A DNA stretch of 64,000 nucleotides from the NCBI GenBank assembly GCA_034769895.1, contig CM068367.1:314339986-314403985 (forward strand), in the 5' to 3' direction. Below are positions 39,701-49,977 of the stretch, in pieces (position 1 is the stretch's first letter; each line of letters opens with the position of its first letter). A program made the position numbers and the translations under genes. The DNA is from Magicicada septendecula (taxonomy: Eukaryota; Arthropoda; Insecta; Hemiptera; Cicadidae). The notes beneath the pieces are model-generated. The model searched no databases and was not told the DNA's origin. It saw only the letters and a program-made list of their open reading frames with translations.

Positions 39701-41494
39701 TTGCCTTCTTGTGAAAATAAAGTTGTTTTAAAAATATTGTCTATATTTTTTAATAGCAAAACAGTACTAACTTTCTAGACATGCCTTAGATAATACAATT
39801 TTAGGAATAACACAACTACAGATTTATTTTTAATAATAACAAAATTAAAGAAAAAGACATTTTGAAATTAATAATGAATTTTTGGGAGAATTTCAATATT
39901 CAGAAAGAACTAGGCCTAGCTATATAAAGTTTTGTTTTAGCATCCTGAATCAATAAATTGAACACCACTAGTAAAACCTGTTGTCCATTAGTAAAAGCAC
40001 ATTATTTTCACAATTGTTCAATTAAATTCCGAAACGTTTTGGTTTGGTGCAGTTCATATTCATATTAATACAGTTTTCACTCACCAAAAAGTTATATTGT
40101 GTATATAGTTTAGTGTAATTTAATTTCATTATTGTGTAGTTTTACAATTGTGTTTAGTTACATTTAGTGCAAGCTCTAACAGTCTTGCTACAAAGCTGCT
40201 ACTATACCGGTACCTGTATTCTAGACACTAAAGTTACTTCAATTTTATGAAGTAGATACACTATAAAATACTTTGTATATAGATATACAGAAACAGCTAC
40301 TTTAATTGCAACTTGAATAATGTTATCATCTCTGGTTAAGTGAACACTGATTCCCACTGAGAAACAAACTGAGCAAACAAAGTACCAGTATTTCAAAGAA
40401 AAACATCTGGTCATCACGAAAAATTTTAATCAAGTTTCATAAGTTCAAACTATCAATTAACAACTACAATAATATTATAGAAATTAAATAAAGGTATGTA
40501 ACTAAAAATAATGGTTATAAGTAAATAAGTTTCATGCATCACTCTTTGCACACTTCATTTCAGAAATGTTAGTCTGAATAATTATCTGCATGGCCAATAA
40601 TCCGTTGAGACATTGTTAAAGTAATATGATCCACAAGCTATAAAAATCAAGTTATTACCTGACTTTTTGAAAAATTTAACAAACTGTACAATGCTCTTGA
40701 ATGATGTCAAATCTAAATATGAGCACCAAACATTAGTATTCCAAGTTGATCTGATTATTTCATTTACAGCTCTTTCTCCTAGATATTTACTGCGGCATGC
40801 TAACAATATGTGTGCTCCTTTCCTTGCCAATATAACTGCTGCTGCCTTTCCAATACCACTGTTTCCTCCAGTTATTATAATTAATTTTCCATCTAAACGT
40901 TCAAGACAAGTACAACATTTCCCAGAATAGTGCTTCCTTAACACAAAATTACTCAAAATTAGTATTCACATTAACATTAAAATGTTTTAAATATTACTCA
41001 GCCATATAAACAAATGTATCACATTTGTCTCTATGGAGGTGTACTTTATGCTTGTCCTGTGAAACTTGATTAGTGTGTTTGCTTGTGCTATTAATATGAT
41101 TAGTACATGTTAATAAATATACATGAAATCACATAATTAAATGTATACGTTAATGATGAAATGTAAAAAGTGAATAAGAGAGATACCTAATTTTAACAAT
41201 GTATTTTATGAATAAGCTCTGCAGATACAATTAAAACTGCAGATAGTGGAAAAGTTAGTAACAAAATAACAAGTTAAAGGTATAATTCTATATCTGACTA
41301 CTCAAATATATTTTCTATAAAAGTCAAAAATCTATAAATTTAAAAATGGAATTAAAATTATCATAAAACTTGAATAGATCTACACTGATAAGTAAAGTCA
41401 AAGATAAGATCAAATATAAATAAACAACTCACTTCACAAAATAAAGGGTGAGAGCTGCACCAGAGAAAATGCCAATAGCCACAAATTTCCACAT
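36539..41494 (-). CDS. Retinol-dehydrogenase-like short-chain dehydrogenase/reductase, four coding exons, C-terminus not found
   Basis: Coding exons, 5' to 3': 41494-41433, 40936-40659, 39081-38980 and 36754-36539. All borders are GT/AG and the phases join cleanly, giving 219 codons. The N-terminus is an 18-20-residue hydrophobic anchor (MWKFVAIGIFSGAALTLYF), so membrane attachment, probably to the ER, is likely. Then come TGGNSGIG (residues 43-50, NAD(P) binding), LACRS, NNAG (122-125), the catalytic Ser in NVSSEAH (about 173) and YGQTK (Tyr200, Lys204). This matches the RDH11-14-like branch of classical SDRs, NADP-dependent reductases/oxidases of retinoids or other lipids; the substrate cannot be told. 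Family members have about 310-330 residues, so about 100 C-terminal residues are unaccounted for. The gene may be truncated, or its last exons may lie beyond the LTR array. Confidence 0.82.
36755..38979 (-). other. SDR intron between NNAG and catalytic exons
   Basis: Non-coding. Contains a run of 12 G at 37330-37341, short open frames on the plus strand that resemble nothing, and one copy of a ~60-base repeat at 38737-38796. Confidence 0.5.
38737..38796 (+). repeat. Short dispersed direct repeat, copy a
   Basis: Shares GTTTTAGCATCC(A/T)GAATCAA and the following ACACC...TAGTAAAA with 39921-39979, at about 75-80% identity by eye. Probably the end of a small transposable element; no full unit was delimited. 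Confidence 0.45.
38980..39081 (-). CDS. SDR gene, NNAG exon
   Basis: 102 bases between TTTTTTTAG and GTAAGA. It encodes YAVVNNAGVFYN and GFGVTLQTNYLG, too short to be found by an open-frame search but unmistakable as the SDR central segment. Confidence 0.85.
39082..40658 (-). other. SDR intron between nucleotide-binding and NNAG exons
   Basis: Non-coding. Contains a GAC/GAT/AAC-type imperfect trinucleotide tract near 39538-39575 and one copy of a ~60-base dispersed repeat at 39921-39979. Confidence 0.5.
39921..39979 (+). repeat. Short dispersed direct repeat, copy b
   Basis: Second copy, in the neighbouring intron and same orientation. Confidence 0.45.
40659..40936 (-). CDS. SDR gene, nucleotide-binding exon
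   Basis: 278 bases between TTAAG and GTAATA. Carries the RLDGK lead-in, TGGNSGIG, ARKGAHILLACRS and the LDLTSFKSI block (Asp that contacts adenine). Confidence 0.85.
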
Positions 41495-41508
41495 GAATTT
41501 CAACTCTA
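41433..41508 (-). CDS. SDR gene, exon with start codon
   Basis: Starts after TTACAG and has 14 untranslated bases, then ATG at 41494. It encodes the 20-residue membrane anchor and ends at the donor GTGAGT. The start is supported by the hydrophobic N-terminus typical of the family and by clean joining into the next exon. Confidence 0.7.
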
Positions 41509-43164
41509 CTGTAACACTAACAACAGAAAACATTCCTGACAAGCTACTGATAAATTCTCTTTTACATAACTATTACAAAAAACGATTACTTTTCACACTT
41601 GTAATATTATAGTGTTAATACTACCAAACTCTGAATCTGCAAATTTTTAAGTAATGAAATGCATATTTATAGCCATAACTCATAAGCATAATGTGTAAAA
41701 CTACAAAAAAATATATACATATATTATTTAGAGAAGTGAACTTTACTTGATTACACCAAATAAACAAATCTTGACTGTTATCAAACAAACATGAGTGGTG
41801 AGTTCACACACACACACAAAACATGCATACAGGTTTTTTGTAGTCTCAAATAACTTTCCATACTTCACCTTACTACTACCTATGATTCTGTATCAAATTC
41901 CATAATTTTAATGCTTGTTTACACAAGACACATCACTTTATCATTAATTTATTTTAAAATGGTAAACTATGACCCAAAAAAAATACGTAAAAGGCATTTC
42001 TAAATATGATATGGAAGAATCAGAATAAACTGAATGCTGTTTCTTGTATTATTGACCATATGCCATGTTAAAATCATTTACTTGGTTACAATTTATGACG
42101 GGCAAATACAATTATAAGAATCAAAACCTGAATCTACTTCAGTAACGAGACTTTGAAACTGCCACACAGTAAAACTTTATTGCTGAGTAACATCGAGTGC
42201 ACAAAACGTTTGTAACTTCAATACTGGGCTGGCATGCAGTTACAGATTGTTTGCAACCATGTATACGAATATTGTCTACACACCTTTATTAACTACAAAT
42301 GCAATCTTGATTTCTGAACCATAAAAATTCGAGGGATACCAAATAATATCCACTATGTGATTAGGTTGGGTTTAATATAAATGTTGTAAATCTAACCTTT
42401 CACAATGTTTATTTGTTCATGCACATAAAATAACATGCATACAAACATGCAAATGTTAACATCCTCTTAACTCCTCTGGTACAGTTTCTTAACTCATGTT
42501 TTATTTAAAAAATTCTTGTTTCATTACCTGTTTCAACTGTCAGAAACAGCGTTGCCGGCATTTGTGAGTACAAAGTAAAAACAATGTAAAACACAGGTAC
42601 AACACACCATCTGGATTCAGAAAAATTCCCGTTTTGCTACAAAAAAAACCTTCAAACGTAAAAGTCTTATATAGCAACAACATAGAATAAATCAAGAATT
42701 TCAATCTTCGCAGCAACTGTAAGTAGAGCTCTACTGTAAGTGAACATGAATAAATACATGTAAAGCGAAAGTAAAAAACCCAACTGTAATTTAAGGTAAA
42801 TGATAAATTATCTAAACATATTCTTATTATAAATGGTACTTCAAAATAGTCACGAAGTCAAATTATCTTTCGGAATAATTAACCCAAGATTATTACGTTA
42901 CAATAGTAATCCTGGCCGGGTGTTTTTCAATGTGCATCTATAGATCCTTAGTGCATCTGTTTTGTCGACTCCTGGTATAAGCTATACTGTAGACCTAGTC
43001 TGTGAATTCTCAGCTTCTCAAGTTATAGTCGATAGTAATGTTTGTATATTATTATTGCGTTTGTGTACATTTTCCCTAATAACATAATAATAATAAAATA
43101 CTGTAGATCTATATAAACTATAACGCTTACTGTACTCCAATGTAACTAGAATATAAGGTAGGCC
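41509..43164 (-). other. Probable first intron of the SDR gene
   Basis: No open frame with family resemblance and no transposon ends recognised; AT-rich with short CA repeats near 41810. Confidence 0.35.
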
Positions 43165-43240
43165 ACTCCGGCCAATTACGCTCCCATTGGTTGCTTCGCT
43201 GTGACGTGAACTGGTGGAAGAAATACGCGCGAGTCTTGAT
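43165..43240. promoter_or_regulatory. CpG-rich promoter-like patch
   Basis: Within AT-rich surroundings this patch holds CCAATTACG, CCCATTGG (a CCAAT box on the minus strand), TGACGTGA (CRE-like) and CGCGCG. It lies just 3' of the probable first exon's donor, so it may be an intronic promoter element or part of a bidirectional promoter. Confidence 0.3.
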
Positions 43241-43257
43241 TTACCATGCAATCTTAC

Positions 43258-43335
43258 CTGAGACAATGTCCTACTTAGCATCTCTCTGCTGTTTACACGA
43301 AATATTAACAATAATTGTAATGAGCTATTCATATA
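43258..43335 (-). other. Probable untranslated first exon of the SDR gene
   Basis: On the minus strand a consensus donor CTCAG/GTAAGA ends at 43258, and the acceptor at 41508 is the next good partner. The 5' edge is unknown. If spliced this way, the leader contains a short upstream frame, ATG at 43281, eight codons, with its stop TAG formed at the first bases of the next exon. Motif-based inference. Confidence 0.35.
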
Positions 43336-43485
43336 GAAAAAGGATTAAACAACAAGATTAAATGGTTTGCGGCAAAAAATAATGGTAAAATTTATTTCTA
43401 CATTTAATAGAAAAGTAAGCAAGTCTGTCCACCTATAACATTGACAAAATGGCACAAGATGTAAAATTAAGTCGGAAAGGAGGCG

Positions 43486-43493
<8 letters not shown>

Positions 43494-43534
<41 letters not shown>

Positions 43535-43697
43535 TTATTATTCGTTAATTTTATATTAATAGAATTATTTCGATTGTTATTAATTTACTTAGAAACCTCT
43601 GATGATACTGATATTTTTCAGTGAAACGTGCGTCAGGTGTTAAAAAGAATATACGAAATTATACTACTTGCAGAAGAAACAAATTGAAAACATCACA

Positions 43698-43750
<53 letters not shown>

Positions 43751-44097
43751 GCCTGCGTGGGTGGGTGCGCGTACGTGCACACGCGTGCGCGCATGAGTGC
43801 GTGTATAAACATTTCTATGTAGTATAATATATTTGAAACAAGCTTCCAATTATTATAATTATAATCAATATCATAATCATTTTCTTTATCTACATTTTCA
43901 TTGTTATTTCATTGTTACTAGCTTCAGTTTTTAACTGAAAATGAAAAATGAAAATGGTTATTTAGTTGATACATACCTTCATAGGTGACTTAAATTTTTG
44001 AAGACGAAGCTACCCAGAGCGCCGACTCTTTGTTGCTGCATACTTTTCAAGTGACTTGAGTTTGAGCTGTTTGTTCAGATGGCGGATTCTGATGAAT
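43494..44097 (+). repeat. P-element left arm (true 3' end of element)
   Basis: Outer part is (TA)n, then an AT-rich stretch, a second (TA)n, a GC-rich alternating purine-pyrimidine tract (GCGCGTACGTGCACACGCGT at about 43768) and the last 29 codons of the transposase read on the minus strand (stop ends at 44010). Confidence 0.8.
43702..43749. repeat. (TA)n microsatellite in left arm
   Basis: About 24 TA units, against about 10 at the mirrored place in the right arm (45941-45961). The outer tracts are 43491-43529 and 46136-46172. Confidence 0.9.
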
Positions 44098-45557
44098 GTT
44101 CTTGTCCTCACGTACAGACAAATGACTTTCTCGTCCACCTCTGGAAATTTAGATTTGAGTAAGGTGGCCAAATAAGAGATAACTTTCACTTGTTTTGATA
44201 CTGTACGTCCGTGGAAAGAAGTAAAAACTATCTCAAACTGAATCAGTTTTTGTAACCACTCGTCTGACGGATGGGTAAGCCCCCCCCTTTGATATAATCG
44301 ATATCCAGTCATGACTATGTTCCCCGGAAAGACACAATGTTTCGCCTGTCACACCTAGACTTTCATCAATGAAGCGGCACTTGAATGCGATGTACCCGGC
44401 CAGATATTTTAAGGCATCTTGAGGAACATCGTTGTCACTTGCAGACGGGGCCAAGTCCTCTGTTTTTAACAATTCTGCTTCGTCGGTGTCATTATTCGGA
44501 GAACTTGGTATTAACGTATGTTCAACTATGTCTATGCATAGTTCATTGGTAACAAACTGGATGAAATCCTCGTCAGAGTCATTTGATTCCATAACTTCGG
44601 TGGAATGAATGCTACCATCCTCAGCCACAGACGCACTTCCAGATAACGGTATATCGTCCGTGCTACCCGTTAAAAGTAAGAGCCGAATTCTGTTGCGCAC
44701 TTCAAAGGGAGTGGGATTATTATAAAAGACGCCTAATCCCCGAATTCGTGAAAAAAAGTTTTCAAGGCAATCTTGATTGAATCTAGCGGTCAAAATGTAC
44801 GTCACCCCATGAATCATTGTCATTTGTTCATAAAGGCCGAACAATGAATTTAAAGATATAACGAAACCTTTCTGAAAAGGTAGTAAACTTTTTTTACTTG
44901 CTACTCGCATGTTAGTTATTACTTCCAAAAACCTTTTTAAAGTATTTTCTTGGCTCCTTAAATTCATGCCGTACCCACTTCTGAGGGGCGTTTTCTGGTC
45001 TTTTGGAAGTCTTGAGTTTAAAACAGCAAATGCATCGTTTACCAGTTTGATGAAGCTGCTTTCGCGCTCTTTATTTGCAACATACTTCAGCGCCTTTGCT
45101 GTACGATTAGAAAACAACTGTGCAGCAAATCTTACATTTTGACGAGATCGACCAGTTACGTTAAGGTGTGTCTGACTAATATTGGGTAAAATCGTCAATT
45201 CTCCTTTCTGTTGCTGTAACAGATTTTCGATTGTATCTTTTTTAAGCTCAGTGCTGTCGCAAAGTAACAACCCATGGTCTAGAAAATGATTTCTAAGCAG
45301 CTTCAAAAGATGAGGTACGTCACAGAAAACCCACACCTTATCGTTTGTAGTCGGGTTAATGAAGAAATTTTTTTCTGTGTTTACATCTAATTCCTTCCAG
45401 ACTTTTGAATTCTTTCCCCCCCATATCACACGTCACAGCCGCTACATGAATATTACTGCTCTCAACGGCACTGATAATGCTTTTAAGCAATACATCTGTC
45501 ATGGTCACATCAAAATCATAATAAATGGGTTGCTTCCACTTGGCAAACAGACCTCTA
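44010..45557 (-). pseudogene. P-element transposase (THAP9-like), N-terminus missing and frameshifted
   Basis: Starts abruptly at the arm border with the RNase H-like catalytic domain: LFAKWKQPIYYDFDV, AAVTCDMGG, FCDVPHLLKLLRNHF, then LTARFNQDCLENFFSRIRG and the C-terminal PQDALKYLAGYIAFKC and GGLTHPSDEWLQKL blocks. These are P-element/THAP9 signatures, including acidic residues in YYDFD, CDVPH and DCLENF that by family analogy are catalytic. The DNA-binding THAP zinc finger and about 300 N-terminal residues are absent. Two frameshifts occur, both in G homopolymers: G7 at 45416-45422 and G8 at 44280-44287. About 515 codons remain of an expected ~750-900. Confidence 0.88.
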
Positions 45558-46129
45558 ATTCATCAGAATCCGCCATCTGAACAAACAGCTCAAACTCAAG
45601 TCACTTGGAAAGTATGCAGCAACAAAGAGTCGGCGCTCTGGGTAGCTTCGTCTTCAAAAATTTAAGTCACCTATGAAGGTATGTATCAACTAAATAACCA
45701 TTTTCATTTCGTTGATAAAAGTATTTATGTTTACAACTAAACGTACTACCTTCAGTTTTTAACTGAAACTAGTAACAATGAAATAACAATGAAAATGTAG
45801 ATAAAGAAAATGATTATGATATTGATTATAATTATAATAATTGGAAGCTTGTTTCAAATATATTATACTACATAGAAATGTTTATACACGCACTCATGCG
45901 CGCACGCGTGTGCACGTACGCGCACCCACCCACGCAGGCATATTATATATATATATATATAAAATTTGTGATGTTTTCAATTTGTTTCTTCTGCAAGTAG
46001 TATAATTTCGTATATTCTTTTTAACACCTGACGCACGTTTCACTGAAAAATATCAGTATCACCAGAGGTTTCTAAGTAAATTAATAACAATCGAAATAAT
46101 TCTATTAATATAAACTTAACGAATAATAA

Positions 46130-46169
<40 letters not shown>
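45558..46169 (-). repeat. P-element right arm (inverted duplicate of the 3' end)
   Basis: Reverse complement of the left arm. On the plus strand it still encodes FIRIRHLNKQLKLKSLGKYA and on to a TAG stop at 45643-45645, one residue different (Gly for Glu) from the left arm version. Confidence 0.8.
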
Positions 46170-46172
<3 letters not shown>

Positions 46173-46178
<6 letters not shown>

Positions 46179-48287
46179 CGGAACCAAATATTAACTATTT
46201 GGGGTTATATGTTAACCGCATGCTGAAACCATATTTAAATAAAAATTAACAGTTAAAACTCCATTTGAATGTAGCGCATTGAAAATAATGCTGTGTAAAG
46301 CAACGCACACGTGGTCGTTATGTAATCAGTTCGCTGTACAAGGAAGCGACCACACCCAAACTGTTAATTATTAATATCTCGGAAACTAATAAATAAAGGC
46401 GAAATCTAACATAGCCAAAATGTTTGCCGAGATATTAATGATGACGTGTGCAAATTTGATGCAATATAATTAACAAATGTAAGAGTTAATTAAAATAATT
46501 AAATAACTTCTGTAAAAATAGAGATACAGTAAAGAGATTTTAGTATGTTATAAAGATAATAATTTGTGACAGATTGTATATTTTAGATTTCACACAACTT
46601 GATTTGCAACCAAGTTATTGCAAAATTAAATAAGTACAGGATATCCTTAGCGACAAAGTGGTTCCGCCGGATAATTATATATTAGATAATAATTCTATTC
46701 TCCGTCTGTGGGAACCAGACTTCATTCTCACGGACTAAGGGAATTCTAAATTTTATGTGGTAGGGAGAGTGTTTCGACCAGTGAAATCATTTCGTGCAGC
46801 CCCGGCCAGTGCGGTGTTTTCTGGTGGAAAAATCACTCTTCTGTCAGTACTCACGAAGTTAAGACGTAGTCCTTCGATCGTCTAGTAGCCAAAGTGGTGA
46901 AGATCAACAAGAAGACTCTACGTGGTCAACACACACGCAATTACGAACACACTAAGTACAGATCATCTGTATAGCTCGTAATTGTTGTGTAAAGGCGAGA
47001 TACTCTTCAGGACATCAACCAAGCTTATTGTGTACTACCAGTTAGTCATAAGCACGCAAGAGATCCACCCGACTTCAAGACCAGACTTCAAGAATACAGC
47101 AGAGAGGCCGTCTAAATTATTGGTTAACAGCGGACGAGCAGAGCGACCACTCGAACGAAGCACACACACACACGCTGACGTGCAACGTGCGAATCGACGA
47201 GGGACAGGAAGCACTTCCAGCAGACAACAGCAGACGTTAAAATATTCACAAACAGCAGGGAAGCAGAGTGTTGCCGAATTTTGAACTCCACGACCGAATC
47301 CAGCAGTTCTAAGCAGATTACTTTCTCTAACCAAGGACTCGAATCGACGAGGGACAAATCGGGACGACATCCTCTTCAGTAACAGGAAAGCAAAATCCAT
47401 TTATTTATTTTTCAGATCAAATTTTCTATTTTTCAATTAAAACATTGTAATTCAAATAATTCAGGTGCCAAACAAAAAGCAAAGACTCTAGTAATTAAAA
47501 AGTAAATTCGTTGTGATAATCTGTATAGCAGTTTAAGGCTTTAGTAAGTTATAGTTAAGAAATAGAAGTAGTATAAAAAAAGCGCTATACAAATCTTAAC
47601 TGACAATCTAATCTTAGATCATACTGCAGTAGATCAGAAGTAGAATCACTATAAATGAAATAACGTGAACTAGACTGTCACGTCTAATTTATTTTAATTA
47701 ATTATTCTAATTAATTCCAGAGTTTTATATTTTGTTTCATGAACATTTAGATTCAAATTAATTAAATAAATTTAATTAAATTCAAATCAATTAATAAAGT
47801 CAAATTTAAATTGCAATTAACTCGCAAAGAACGAGTTCAGTTTCTTTCAACTATTAAACAATCGAAAAACATCGATTCATTGTATAGACTATAAGAAAAT
47901 TCATAAGATTATAACCATTCTATTCTTGTGTGTTGGTGGTGTAATAAACAACGTTTTATTACCCCATATAACAGTGTTTTATTGTTGTACGATAAAGCCT
48001 ACCAGTCTCACAAAACTCTCCCCCTTTAAAGTAACCCATTTCGTGTGTTGTTGTAATAATTTGAGATTACTAGCTTGCGAACTTCAAATCCAAAATCCAC
48101 ACGCCCTAGTCGGAAGAATCTGCAAGATCAGACAGCAGGTGGGTACTCACACACAACATTACATTACAATAACGCAAAGTAGAAGTGTAGTTATAAATGT
48201 CGCCCTGTACGTGGGGCCAGAAATTAAATTCAAGTTAAATTTAATTTTCACTTTAAAACAAACTTTGCTGTTTTAACTCGTAAAACA
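46173..48287 (+). repeat. Family 2 LTR 1
   Basis: Joins directly to the TA tract of the P element, so its outer end is not seen. It ends TCGTAAAACA before the primer-binding site. It contains AATAAA in GTAATAAACAACG near 47942 and a donor-like GCAGGTGGGT near 48138. Confidence 0.85.
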
Positions 48288-48289
48288 GC

Positions 48290-48300
48290 TGGCGTCCAAC
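48290..48300 (+). other. Primer-binding-site-like sequence, family 2
   Basis: TGGCGTCCAAC, two bases after the LTR end, similar to tRNA-Lys-type sites. It recurs at 55997 and 63706. Confidence 0.6.
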
Positions 48301-48420
48301 ATAAATAATCCCCAAAGAGTTTTGTGACTGGTGTTCGTACAGCAGTAAAGTTATTGTGTGTATTTGAAGCTGTTCTGTGTATTTTAAATTGTGTATATTT
48401 GAAATTGCTGTGTATTTAAA

Positions 48421-49977
48421 ATGGAAACTGATAAAATGCTTAAACAGTTATTACAAGAAATTAAACAAAACGCAGCTAAAGCGGAACAAGCGAATGCGGA
48501 TTTGAAACGCGATTTAACGGAAAATATAAACGCAAAATTTGAACAGAGTGCAGCCAAAGCTGAGCTCAGTATAGCGGAATTAACTTCTAAAATCGAAGCA
48601 CAAAAAGTTAGTCTAACCGAAAAATTAGATCAAAGTAATGCTGACATAAACGCCGAGATTAAGCAAAGTAACAAAGAAAGTAGTAAAGAATTAACTGCGA
48701 AAATAGACGAAAGCGTAACCGAGTTAACGGTGAAAGTCGCGGAAATCGCCGAAAAAGTAAATACGGTCGATACTAAAATCAATGAACGGTTTAAGGTTTT
48801 TGAGACCACAATGCAAAAATCGTTTATTGAACAAGTAACACGTATGGAGGGCCGGTTTAAGGAACACATAAGCCGTTGTGAAAAGCAAACACTAGAGGTT
48901 TCCAAAAAGGTGGAATCCTAGAGGTAAAAATTCACGCGGACGTGACCGAAACACAACGACGAGTAGATAAATTAGACGCTTCAATTGTAGAGACGCGGTC
49001 TAACATTGACTCTAATAAAGAGAGTGTTTTACAAACGTTAAGCGACGAGATTTTGAAAGTACGACAGGAGGTACGAAGGAGATCTGCTCCAAATATTTTG
49101 GTACAAGGCCCTGTCGACGAGAAAAATCGCGTGTATTTTACGGGGGAAAATAACGAAAACCCCATTGAATTTTTATTAGCGTGTGAGAGTGAAATGGCTA
49201 GAGTAGGTTCCCGACTAGAAGATCAAGACAAAATACAGTGGGTGGTTAACGCAATGCGTGATTCGGCGCATGTTAAGTGGTATAACATTGTACGCGATAG
49301 AGTGTCCACATACGCGGAGTTCAAACAAAAATTTGAAAGCCGGTACTGGAACTCGCATACCCAACGACTTCTGCGCAATGAACTGGAATATGGCCGTTTT
49401 GACAAAAAAAATGGGTATTACCGCTGAAAATTATATAATCCAGCAGGTCGAGCGCGCGAAGCATTTAACCCCAGCATTTGCGGAGATTGACATAGTCACC
49501 AAGCTTGCCTACCATTTTAATCATAACATTAGAGTAGCTGTATTTACCCAGGGTATTCGCACGGTATACGAACTCCTCATTCTAGTGTCCCAAAGTGAGA
49601 CGGTTTTTGATTTTGGTGGGTGGCGTTATAATCCCGATTTTCGCCGAAATAATGAAGGGCAGAATACGCGACTACAGTACCATCAGCAAACGGATCAAAA
49701 ACCGAGTACCAGTTCTACTCCACCCCAAACACCGTCAAAACAGCCAAATAAAACCTTTGAGTACAAGGGAAAACAAAATTTTAGTAGACCAAAGGGGCAG
49801 GGTAAGGGTAACGACGGGGCACAAATTAGAGCGATTCAAACGGTCGAATTAGCCAAAGCAGATACAACTGAAAAAGACAGCGATTCCCAAGGCAATAAAA
49901 ATTCGAACAATAAATCGAAAAGTTACCAAGCTACAAAAAACGTGCCAAAATGCGCATCCAGCAAGGACGCGCTATAA
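48421..49977 (+). pseudogene. Family 2 gag region, unit 1
   Basis: Begins METDKMLKQLLQEIKQN at 48421, the first ATG after the leader. A long coiled coil (heptads such as KLDQSNADINAEIKQSN) runs to about 220 codons. A capsid-like stretch follows (NPIEFLLACESEMARVG, FKQKFESRYWNS), then a Gln/Asn/Lys-rich basic stretch (KQPNKTFEYKGKQNFSRPKG) likely to bind RNA. In the family, Gag assembles the particle. Coding in a few frames; about one more interruption than unit 2. Confidence 0.7.

Larger units (their letters stand above)
43486..46177 (-). mobile_element. P-element/THAP9-type DNA transposon with fold-back arms
   Basis: Two arms in inverted orientation, 43494-44097 and 45558-46169, flank a transposase fragment. 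An 8-base direct repeat ATATTATA lies outside them (43486-43493 and 46170-46177), the P-element target-duplication size, though in TA-rich sequence this is weak. Both arms contain transposase C-terminal coding sequence, so the arm is far longer than a true P-element TIR. The right end is an inverted copy of the left (3') end, replacing the 5' half of the element. The arms differ by microsatellite length (TA tract 43702-43749 against 45941-45961) and by an extra ~35 bases in the right arm near 45715-45750. Confidence 0.8.

Noticed and set aside
43018-43332. 104-codon minus-strand frame upstream of the SDR gene
   Set aside because: Crosses the consensus donor at 43258 and the promoter-like patch; its start is not conserved with any family.
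43487-46172. Reading the ~610-base arms as ordinary P-element terminal inverted repeats
   Set aside because: They contain transposase coding sequence at both ends, which true TIRs of this family do not.
46982-47284. 100-codon plus frame and overlapping 121-codon minus frame in the family 2 LTR
   Set aside because: Within a non-coding LTR leader, identical only because the LTRs are identical; no family resemblance.
47926-48276. 116-codon plus frame at the LTR right end
   Set aside because: Overlaps the poly(A)-like signal and runs to the primer-binding site; probably chance.
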